Source of the DNA: Crotophaga sulcirostris
Lineage: Eukaryota > Chordata > Aves > Cuculiformes > Crotophagidae
DNA: 64,000 nt
Reading direction: 5' to 3'
Assembly (NCBI GenBank): GCA_013397455.1
Contig: VYZB01000534.1
Span: 356,629-420,628, forward strand
Below, piece by piece: positions 53,401 to 64,000 of this stretch. Below the pieces are notes generated by a model. It was given only the letters and a program-made list of their open reading frames with translations. It was not told the DNA's origin and made no database searches. Positions within the stretch are counted from its first letter, which is position 1. The number at the start of each line of letters is the position of its first letter. Position numbers and translations under genes: made by a program.

Positions 53401-56400
53401 CTTGTGTGTGCCTCATTTCAATGGCAATGGGAATATCATGGAGAAAGAATGGAGGTGTGGAAGACAGTAATGAGTCTTCGAAAATGTAAAATAATTTAAA
53501 AATCCATTATTTTTATAATTTTTCTGTACATGTTATGTTGTTCCACCTGTTTGGGGTTGGACCTCAGGAGTGCCATGCTTAGGGGCCTGCTTACATAACA
53601 ACAATGGGCTTTTGTGAATAGTGGAGATGGTCTGCTTTGTACCTTTTCTTTGCTTGATTTTTCCTCCATACATATTCCCAGCAGATCTGAACTGGACCTT
53701 TTAATGTAGGGGTTTTTAGCCTTCTACCATGATGCTAAAGCAAATAGGGAAGCAGAGGAAGCCTTTTTTGTGTTATCAAGATTTGCTAGCATGATGCCTT
53801 GGAAACTGTAGTTACTGATGTTGTACCAAACAGCCATGAGGGTGCTACAGTCAAAAGTTTTTTGCAAAAGTAAAGGGGCTATCATGACTTTGCCCAGGTT
53901 TTGAGGAATCTGAGGATACAGATGAGTGCTGACTGAAATCTGAAGGCTTCTTGGTCCATGCTTACTTGAGAAGACATACTTCATGAGTAGAAATTTTTTA
54001 AACCCTTCTAAATTATAAAATGGGTGGGTTTTTACCATTTGACATGATCATTGGGATTTTTGCATGAGAAATTGCAAGGCAGCTGAAAAGACAGCTGAGT
54101 GACTGTGTGATGTGCCAACTCGTAACACTTGTAACAGTGGTGTGAAACACACCATCAGCTGCACTCACAGGCATGCAAAATGCTCATCTGTTATGTTCAT
54201 GTGCTCTTGGAAAAATACGTGCTTGGTGTCATCTCAAATGTTAAATTGCATTGTTTTTCATATATAAACACCTTTTAGGCACTACTCAACAGCACTGCTG
54301 AAGCTGACAGCTTTGACAGAATTACATACCTCCTACATCATCACTCTGAAACAGGTTATGCTATCAAGACCACTGATGGCTCATCACAGGGGGGAAACCA
54401 ACAGTACGCTCTCTCTTAAACACTTGTACACCCTGGTAACTCCAGTTAGACTCTGAACTCAGCATATAGCTTCAGTTATACTGATTAGCCCCTCTCTTCT
54501 ACTAGTCACTACTGCATAAATACAAGATTTCAGTAATAATGTACAAGGGAAACATTGTAGGTGTTCATTGTTATAATAATGATGCTGTTTCAAATTAAGT
54601 GACTATTTCTGAAAGACAGTAGCTGATGCTGTTTGGATCAAGTCCATTCTGTTCCTTGATGTGTACAAATACAACCTGTTAAAATGTTAAGAGAAAAATA
54701 AGAAACTTAAAATGATCTCTTAGAAACTGCTTTTATTGGTAGCTAAAAAAGTACCAGGATTAATCCAGTGCATTTTTGGGGAGAAGACTTCAATTTATGC
54801 GATATATTTGGAAACTTCCTTGAATCTTGGAGGTTTTTTATATTCTCCAAGAAGCTTTATCATACTCAACATCTCATTAGAATTTTAATTTCAGTTTGCA
54901 AAGCTGTGTACAGTACACCATAAGTCAAGTAAGAACTTGATGAAAAGCTTTTTCAAGGGATTACTTACAAACTAGATTAACACAGCTAGCAAGTGTATGT
55001 AGAAAATGAGGCTATGAATATCATACCAAGTATTCTTGAAGTTATTTGCATACTCAAAAAAAAAAGGAGTCAAGTTTTAACACCAAAATTTGTGAGAGAG
55101 TTGGAGGTTTCTTGTGTGTTAGAATTCCATACGCAACTGCGACAAGACTGCTTTTTTCATGGGAGTGACAACAGCGTGCTGTCATCTGATTAACATGGGT
55201 ACATCTTCTGTGGAATGAAGATGGCATCGTAGTCATCTCAGCCTATCCATGCAGATGTCAAATAGCCCATGAACTTTTTTGCCTTTAAAATCAAGCCAAC
55301 TGGAGCAGGAGTCCCTAAGGTGTAACACACAAACTGCTCAGCGATACACGGTCCAGCACAGAGGTGGGAGCTATTGCTGTCCCTGATGGGACCTGTCATA
55401 ATGTTCAAGGAGGGATGACTCGAGACTTATTTCCTTTTTTTATGAACATGGAACTGAGATCACCATAGCTGTTGACAGAGAAAAGTATTTGTTCTGCTGC
55501 GCACTTCTCTCTGCTTAGTGGCTGTGGGTTGTCCCTAAAGGACTACCTGGATTTTACTGTGAGAGCTTTTAAGTATATCCATGCTGAGCTTTCTGTTTGG
55601 TAGTCGTAGTTCGATTGATGTGAAGTGCCTGTCCAAGTAAGATATAGCAGATACTGTGTATGCACAGTGAGCACTTCTCGGTGTTTGAGGCTATTTGCTT
55701 ACAGTGGAACCCAATTTTGTAAATAAATATCTTTACAGGTCTGTTCCTCTACTGGCTGCTGTAGGACTGGTGTCGTGTTTATGAGCCAATGTTCTTATGT
55801 TAGTTTTATTAAAGCTTAATTTCTACTGAAGGAATTTGGCAAATTCATGAGCTTAATTCCTCAAAATGAGACACGTTTAAAGCTAATTGGAATAATCTAA
55901 CAACATGGAAAGGAGAACCTTTGCTTGGTAAACCTCACCTGTATTGTGTTGCTTCTTCAAGTAATAGAGGAATGAAATCCTAGCCTGATTAAAATCAGTA
56001 GGAGTCTGGTCAGGATTTTCTTCTTAAGACTTTTAAGCTCTGCAGGTTAACCAGCCTCTTAAATGAAATTAATATTAAACATCTTACTCTAATTCCTTCT
56101 TTCCTGGGAATTAGAGCAAATATGGAATATATAAAAATAACTTGTTCAGCTACTAGCATTCTGTTCAAGAAGTTAGAGCAGAAAAGCTCTATTAGTGTAA
56201 AAAGGCATTGCCAGCTAAAACTGAGCTATGGAGACGTGTTTCAGTAATGTCAGCAATAAAATTCAGTGTGTGTGTGTATATGTGCATATGTAATTCAGTG
56301 TCACACTTGATGAATATTCAGTTCAACTGTTCTTTCCTTTCTTACCTGTGTATTTCATACACTAAAAAGGAAAGAATGAAGCTTAAAAAAAAAAACCCAA

Positions 56401-59400
56401 AAGACATTTTCAGGAAATAGTGCTACCTGAAATTTCTTTTAGCCTTTATTAACTGCTAGTCGTATTTTTTTCTTTTTTTTTTTTTTTGGCCAGGCTACTA
56501 AGATAAAGTTGAAGAACCTATAGTATCATCTGCAGCAGTAGTGAAGATGTGAAAATGTTTTTAATTTTTCTTCAAAGTTCCCTGAATTCAGCTGGGAAAG
56601 ATTTTAGGGAAATGTTCCAAGTACTGTGTGCTGCAAGGGCATCTCAACTTTTAATGGTGTGTTAGGTGTATTGGAAATACCTTTGCTGCATTGTTACACT
56701 TCCTTCTTTTTCCCTGTTTTCTGTTGAAGTAAGCAGCCCAGCCACAGCATTTGTTATTTTTCCTTTTCTGTTCTCCTGTTTCCTTGACAGTCTTTTGCTT
56801 TTCAGAAAGAGTTTGGCTAGGGTTCCTTGTTAGCTGGGAGATCTCATGAACCTGGAAGGTATAGCTGGAGCTCTGCCAGCTTGATTGTCTGCCTTCAGTT
56901 TGCTGCCTGATCTGTGCTTGGAGAGCTCCTTGCCAAGGGAGAGGCAAACACCAATAACTGGTACAAAGAAGCAAAGACTCTTTAAAATGAAACTGGGGGA
57001 ATCTACAGCTGCTTTGTTCTGTGTGGTGTTCATTATAAGATGTGATGCATGTAAACTGAAATTTGGAGTTTTCTCCAATAGTGGCATTTTTATGTTGCAT
57101 TGGGAGGTATGAAATTATTCTCTAGCAATATTAAGCTAGTAAAAATTAATACAACTTTCTTGTGTTTATATATTTTAATATTATTTAGTTATAGGTGTCC
57201 CTGAAATACATGGCCATTTAATCAGAAAAGAAAGCAATAACATTTAGTTTATTATGAAAATTGATAGCTTTTGTGACACCTCTGAGTGTAATTAATCTTA
57301 CTCTTTTGATTTAAATCATACTTCTCTTTTCAGATATTCTCTCATAATGAAACATTAGGTATTTGCTGAAACTAAAGTAGGAAAGCTCTGTCAATTCTGT
57401 TTAGTCCCTGACATGAGTACCTTTGTGCTTTTGGTGCCTCATCTGGCTCCAGAGAAATGGTAAGCAGCAAGTGTAATTGAAATCAGCAGGTGCCATGTGT
57501 CTAACCTGTTTAGGCATTCTGTAAATCTCATTTTTCTGCATCTGTAGGCAGTGAATATCTTTAACTCTGCTTGATTATATTATCTGAATAGGAAAAAAAC
57601 AAACTGTTATAGAAACTGGCTTATTCTTTTGAACAGAGACATCACAGGCCTCTGATGTGCCTCCTGTGTAATGAAGAGAAGTCGCATGGGAAGTTTAGAG
57701 TTGTTCCTTGCTTGCTGCCTTCTCTGCTTCTGTAATGGCAGATCACTTGTTGGATTTGGCACTTGCTCCTAAGGCCATGAAGACAGAGAAGTTGTGAATG
57801 TAAACATTAGGTCTTGCATAGATGCAATAGAAACAATCTACAGGGTTCCACATGCTGCCTTAGTAATCTTTTAAGCATCACCTACGCATCTGTGGGGTAA
57901 AAAGTGATTGGTTAGATTGAGTCCCTGGCTTCCAGCTGGACTGTTTGTCATGGGAATGGATTGCTTTGCCCCTGTTCTAGCCAATACCCAGATTAGATGT
58001 TGGGTTCATTTGTTGCCTCTGGCACTGAGAAATTACTCAGGGCTGTTTCATGCAAATGCTCAGATTTGCTGGGGTCGATCAGTTTTTAGAAAGTGAAACC
58101 ATCACTACATAGGAGGATGGAGCTTTGATAACAAATAGTGGAAAATCAAGAAATAAATTATTTTAAGTTTATTTCAAGTCTGTTTGCATTTTGCTGTAGC
58201 TACAACAGGTGCTGTGCCCACAAGTAGAGTGCATGGAAACCTTGTCATCAATGAAAATAGACAGCTCTCTAGGAACACCTTTTGTTCATTATTCGCAGGT
58301 ACAAACTGCAGACTAGATGCATGCTGATGGCTGGGTTTCTTTGCTGTTGAAAACTGTGCTGGTTTAGTGTTAACTAGAATTGGTTAAATGGCCAACTGTC
58401 TAAGGAAAACCTTTTTCTCAAGCTAAAGACACTGTGTTTCATTGAATTGCTAGAGGCTAAAGAGAATTTACATTAGACAAGCGACATAAGTTAGTTAGCA
58501 AGCAGTTTTGTTTTCTCAGCTCAGCTTATCAGATCTGCTTAAGCCTGTTTGACTAGAAGGTACATTAGAAAAATTGTGATTCCTTAAAATTATTTGTTGC
58601 ACATAATTAGATTATTGCTTGTAAGCCTAAATCTGAACTGATTACTGAACAGATTAATATATTTTTCCATCGACCATTACTAAACAACTCTTTATGTAGA
58701 GAGGAGGAGGGAAATAAATTTGATATTGCATCTGGAGTCTGTCAGTTTAAGCTTGCTGCTGTCAAATTTGTGACCTGCTTTGCAAAGGCTTACCTGGGGA
58801 AATGTAATTTTGCTAATTTTGCTAATTAGTAAGTGCATAGAGGGAGAGCGGGAAGGCTCTGTGGTAGCCCTTCAGCACGTGTGACTTGCTGCAAGATGAT
58901 TCTTGGATGGAAAACAGCTACACTGAAAATGGTGGATTGATTCCATTTCTTTTAGGGAAAGCAGCAGTGGAAAATAACCTGCCTGGGATTAAGTGCTGCC
59001 AAGGAGACCTGTCCAAAGGGTGAAAATTCCAGGGAAACCACATCAATGTCACTTCTACTGAGGTTTCTGGGAGGTGGGGAGCTGGTCCTTGAAAAACTAG
59101 GCAGTCTTGGCAGCAACTCCTCTTTCCAGTAAGGTCTGTGGATACATGTATGACCTTTGTGTATGTGCAGAGCAGGTACAGGGACCTCTGTAATGCTGTC
59201 AAGACTTTTAAAAAAATCCAACTGAAACAAGGCTGATAGGTCTAAAGCAGAGTCAGTTCTCTTAATGCTGCCTGAATTCCTCTTCGTTAGCACTCTGCAC
59301 TGAGGAGAGGGTTTTTCCAGGGGAAATCCTGGAATTTTCTTTTTCCACGTAGGCAGGGCTTTCAGTCAGAGGAGTGGGGAAAAATTCCAGAAAAAATGCC

Positions 59401-62400
59401 CCATTACATATGTTAAGGAAGCTGTTTTACTCTTTTTCCTCTCCCTATTATTGCTTATTTTGAGAAACACGTCTCATTTAGAATATATAGTAATGTTCTA
59501 GAACTCTATATAGAAATTCACTGTTCCATCTGTGCTTTTGTATAATTTCAGCTTTGAGCAAGAGTACGATGTGGTGTATTGCATACCCCGGTGTATTTCA
59601 TTCCACAGAAATCACCTGTGCATACCCTTTTCACTGTTGCAACACACATTTATGTTATTATTTTAAGGCTGTAAATGAGATTGTAGAAGGTATCACTATG
59701 GCACAAGTGTGTGCAACCAGGACTGATCCCAAAGGCAGCAGCTAGGTTGCTTTCCCATTTTACTAACTGGTGTGGCTCCAGCAGGGCTGTCTGGCTTGTT
59801 TTTATTCACTGCACTGCAGAGGAAAAGGCTCATCAGCAGCATGTGGGAGAGGACAGTGCCAACGTTTGGAGGACATCAGTAGCATTTTGGTGTCTTAAGT
59901 CCAAGAAGGTGTCCCTCATTCTTTTCGTAATTCCTTCAATATTTTTTCTGTTGAGGACTTTGCTGCCTGGGGTTAATGGATCCCCTTTGCTTTGCCCAGA
60001 GCTGCTGCCTTCTGGAGAAGGCTGTCTGCAGTTTGACATGTACCATGCTTTTGAGCTGCTGTGTGTGCCCAGTGTGCACCTTGCTGAGCTTCTCAAAAGG
60101 TAGGATGGTCAGTTTTATGCAGGCTGGATACAGAGGCATTCAGGTTCCCAGCATATGTCACAGTGAAGTGGTTGGAGCACTTGCTGAGAAAGAGAGCAGT
60201 CTTGGGTTTCCTCCTCAGCCTGGTGGGCTGGGTGGATGCCCAGCCAACCAGCTGCCAGGTTATTTCTTGGTGAAGACTCTGTCTTGAAAGAGTCAAGATT
60301 TACTAGACCAGAGGGAGTGGTAGCAAAGGCAAACTTGGTTCCCTGCTTGCTGAGTGAGGACCTAACTTATAAAATAGGAGTCTTGAGTTTTGCTGTTTCC
60401 AGCAGCATTCATGCATCTACTAAATAATTCCTTGGTATGTGATGTGTAATCAGTGCTTGGAGTAGGGATCCTGTTCTCATCTGATTACATTTTAAAAGAA
60501 GGAATTATGTAGATGTTGAAAGCCAGGCAAGGGCTGTGACTGTGAACCTTGACCATGATGTGTGCCTTTCAGCAGGAAGAAAGAGGGGTGGAGCTGAGCT
60601 ACCCCTCTGTTGTTGTCTTTGGTTTGCTTAGATGGAGCCTGCCAGAAACATGGATTATCCTGTGTCCCTCACACATCCTCAGTTCTTCTTGTGCTCCACT
60701 TAGGGAATTTAGAGCCCCATTCCCAAAGGCAAATGCTGGGTGTCATTACCCCGAAGTCCTTGGGATTCTTGTTCTTAGCATTTAATAGGTTCATGTGATC
60801 ATTGTGTTCACCACGGAGTTTTGAAGAACTTCTGCTTGATCTGATCTGGTTGTTATTAGTCACTGCTGTTCAGTTGATTTGTGGTTTTGGTTGGTTTTGT
60901 TTTTTTAACAAAGAGGGAAAATAAATTTAAAGATCAAAAAGGTGTATAATAAACCTCTTCCGTGCATGAACTTGAAGATTGTTTGAGTACTTTTACTGGC
61001 AGAATTCCTGTCAACTGGTTCTGTTAGCCCAAAGTATCTAAATTTCCTAGAAGATGTAATATAAATATGTTGTCTCCAAATGGCAATCAGAAGTCTGCTA
61101 TTCTTTCTTCCATCTTTTTGTTGGGTTTGTTTTCCATTGGGAGGGGTTGGTAAGGAGTAAATGCATATTTACAAGTTTTGTTCTTTTCCGTTCTGATTTC
61201 ACTGTGGCTGGGATGCAAAAGTACCCAGAGACAGATGCTCTAAGTATTTTTTGCTGCTGTGCCTGGCCCTTTAATCTCTCCAGAAATTGAATCTTGCCCT
61301 TCCATGCCCAGTAGATGTTGCTGTTGAATCAATAACACTGGAGAAGGACAAAGGGGGAAAAAAGCTTTCATAGCTCAGAAGATATGGTAAATATTCCGGT
61401 ATCTTATCCAGAGAAAAGAGGTTTAGTTTTTTTTAGTGCAGTGTCTGTACTGTTTTAATTTACGTATATCAGTTTGGGAATCTGCAGCATAAATGAGAAG
61501 TATGCATTGTATGTTTAATGTTGAGTTATAGGTTTAATGTCCTGTAGAAGAACTGCAGGGAAGGTGAATTTTCTACCCTGCATCTCCTTTATGGTTTTAG
61601 TAAATATTTATATTTTGTGCTGTCATCCTAAGAAGCATAAATCATGTCAGTCATGGTGAGATCTCTATAGCATGATACAATTTTGCAAAGCTATCCTTTA
61701 TGGTAAGAATAGGTATTCCATGGCCTCTCCAAGTCTGCATTGTTACTTGAAAGCTGAAGCCTTGCCAAGTTTTGAAGCACCTTTTAGGATGAAAATTCAT
61801 GATATAGGATGGGTGAAGGAGGGGAAGCAGGTCACTTTGTCTGAGGAGACCGAAAGAGGATAAAGAGGAAAACATTTAATGGTGATGTGCTTCCTTTAGC
61901 AACACCTCTTCAGTAATATTGTGTGTAGAGAAGGGCCTTATTTAGTTTTTCAATGCAGTCTGGTCTTCTAAAGGAGTTTGAGGAATAGTTTGCTATTAAT
62001 TAGGAAAAATGTGTGAATAAAATATTGAGTAGACAAGTAATCTCGCTGCTGAATTTTCTTTCCCTGTTATATGAGAAAACATCTGCAGCTATTGGTTTCC
62101 TTGGAAACAAATTCACTGCAAAAGCTAAATGCACTGCACTGAGCGTGTCAATTTTACTGCATTTGAGAAGAGTTTAACATGCACACTTGGACCTTTTTAC
62201 TACATTTGTTTCTCAAATGCTGTGTCTTTTATGCTCTTCTCACATAAAGCAACTGATCAAAAGAGATGTGCGACGTACTTTGGATTTTGGACAGAACAAC
62301 AGGAAAGGTTGGTATTTACAAGTCTAAACATGGACAATATGGGGTGTGTGTGTGTATATTACTTACAGACAGCATCTGAACATTTCTTTTTAACGTCTTG

Positions 62401-64000
62401 CCTTTTAAAGCTCAGTGCTATTGCCTTTTAAAGCTCAGTGCTATTGTTTGCATATTGGTGCAGTCTTAGCTGTTTGTTGGAGTTGGAGATCAGAGAGCTG
62501 CTGAAAGGAAATGCTGGTACATTTGCCTCATAATAGGATTTTGGCAGGGCATCGGTTTTATTTCTAGTTTATTTAATTAATTCAGTATGGGATACATATA
62601 TGTGTTCTCACAGATTATTATTTTTATTCTGACTGTGAGAGGAGTATGATTTCATATATCGTGTTAGAAGATATTATTGATGCTTATGATTAGCTTCAAC
62701 TGTTCAAGCCAAAACCAAATCAGTGTGGTTGTGTAAGTATATCAGGAAGAATTAATTTAAAACTGACTTGTATTATTGTACTTTAAGAAAGGGAAGCTCT
62801 GTTGAGCAAGTAATGCATAAGAATTAGAATGTTTTTCAGCAGGTGTGTTTAACATAGCTTCATGTATATACCTGGGTTACAAGTACATGAAGTAGTCATA
62901 TTTATGACTGTCTTTCTATTAGTAAAATAGTTTCCCATATGTATTAGAAGGATAATATATCATACTGAGAAGACTAGGCTGTATAGAAAAACACTCTTAA
63001 CACATGTTGACAAAACATTGGCTGTAGCTTGTCAAATATTACAGAGACATCTGGCAATGATTCCATCATGGGATTGCTTGCTAAATTAGGCTTTAAAATG
63101 TTTCATAAACTCCTTTTTGTCCCTAAAAGGAGACAGCTGTTTACATCAAATTATTTATAAAGTTTAGTCACTTGGCCCTTTGCATTTGGTTTTTTATTCA
63201 TGAGTATTAAACAACCTTTGAATCTGAGAACTTACTGTGTTCTCCCCATAGCTATTGTTTCCTGTCATATCTCTTTAAAGAGTTGTCGCTCTAGAAGGGA
63301 CTTGAAGTGAAGTTTTCCTGGACTTTTCTTTTATTACTATTTGGTTTGGGTGCTATAAGTTACTAATATTATACTAGAATGGTCCGTGTGCTCTCTGTGT
63401 GCAAACTGAGCCTATTGGGCGATTGAGGAGGTGGGAAGAACGGGCAGATACCGTCTTTTCCATGAGAAACCAGTCATTAGTTCTAAAGACTCCTTTGCAA
63501 ATATCAGGGGGAGAGGAAGGAAAGGGATAGAAGTAGACTGAAAGAATTATTTGTGTGTCAGTTGTTATTTGTGATCTCACTTAAGAATCCTGTGCTACCT
63601 CTCCCCTTGTTACCTCTACACATTTAAAATCCTAGAAAATTAATACAAAAGTGTTTATTCTTTTGTAAAGCAAATAGTGCAGTTCCTTGAACAGCATACT
63701 GACTAATGCTGTGAAAGCAACAAAAGTAAAGTTGAACCATCTAATAACATAACTACTTGTACTTTTTGAGAGCTGTTTGCCTGCAAGCCATTACCATACC
63801 ACTGCTGATTTCTCTACATGACGTTCCATTGACACGTGACAGTGAAAAGGAATGTGGTATTTAGAAAGATGAAGTAGGATAACAGTTTTTACAGATAATA
63901 TCGTGTTATAGAAAGCTTTTGGATAGTTGCAGAATATCCGACCTCTGTATTCAATTACATCATTTCAAGCATTGATTACTAGGTTGTATGTTTTAATGCA
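50432..64000 (+). other. Presumed large MCF2L intron
   Basis: 13.6 kb of AT-rich sequence with no supported exon. The expected next exon (start of the DEIMxQDIVPL region preceding the Sec14 domain) was not found. No CR1 copy was recognised, notable beside the dense cluster at 30-40 kb. It contains simple tracts (tgtgtgtgtgt near 56268 and 62344), poly-A and poly-T runs and a 23-bp tandem duplication. Confidence 0.65.
62401..62446. repeat. Perfect 23-bp tandem duplication
   Basis: ccttttaaagctcagtgcta plus ttg, repeated immediately and exactly at 62424-62446. A recent local duplication, or possibly an assembly artefact. Confidence 0.95.

Overview
The window is animal nuclear DNA, almost certainly from a bird. 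It has interrupted genes with GT-AG introns, AT-rich introns, many 5'-truncated CR1 retrotransposons of avian type, and one GC-rich island containing an assembly gap. The species cannot be fixed from the sequence. There is no sign of a bacterial, viral or plasmid region. Two genes are supported, both on the + strand: the 3' third of a class VI P4-ATPase that I identify as ATP11A, and the N-terminal coding exon of MCF2L (DBS/OST, a Rho-family exchange factor). This order matches the ATP11A-MCF2L neighbourhood of human 13q34. Layout, left to right: 1-2500 is ATP11A intron. Ten coding exons with canonical splice sites between 2501 and 18365 encode 386 residues, from before the GDGAND hinge through membrane segments M5-M10 to a short cytoplasmic tail. 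The introns hold an old long CR1 (about 11.33-12.90 kb) and a 203-bp hAT-like MITE with terminal inverted repeats and an 8-bp target duplication (14683-14885). At 23473 an exon opens that is 3' UTR for the short isoform but encodes a different 85-residue tail, ending in a PDZ-ligand-like ETSV, when the 18288-18376 exon is skipped. The 3' UTR probably ends at a polyadenylation signal at 28909. From 29 to 40 kb is intergenic, with seven CR1 copies. A CpG-rich island with a 386-bp N gap lies at about 40.4-41.25 kb and is the likely MCF2L promoter and 5' exon region. The MCF2L exon at 50233-50431 begins a protein whose next exon lies beyond the window, so 50432-64000 reads as a large first coding intron. 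The two genes are unrelated biochemically: one flips phosphatidylserine and phosphatidylethanolamine across the plasma membrane, the other activates Rho GTPases. Their adjacency is an inherited linkage. The most interesting signals are isoform-making exons of ATP11A: a candidate 24-nt in-frame microexon (9539-9562) that would add eight residues to the M7-M8 exoplasmic loop, a candidate third C-terminal exon (20967-21056), and the conserved stop-plus-11-nt cassette design. No exotic new system was found.
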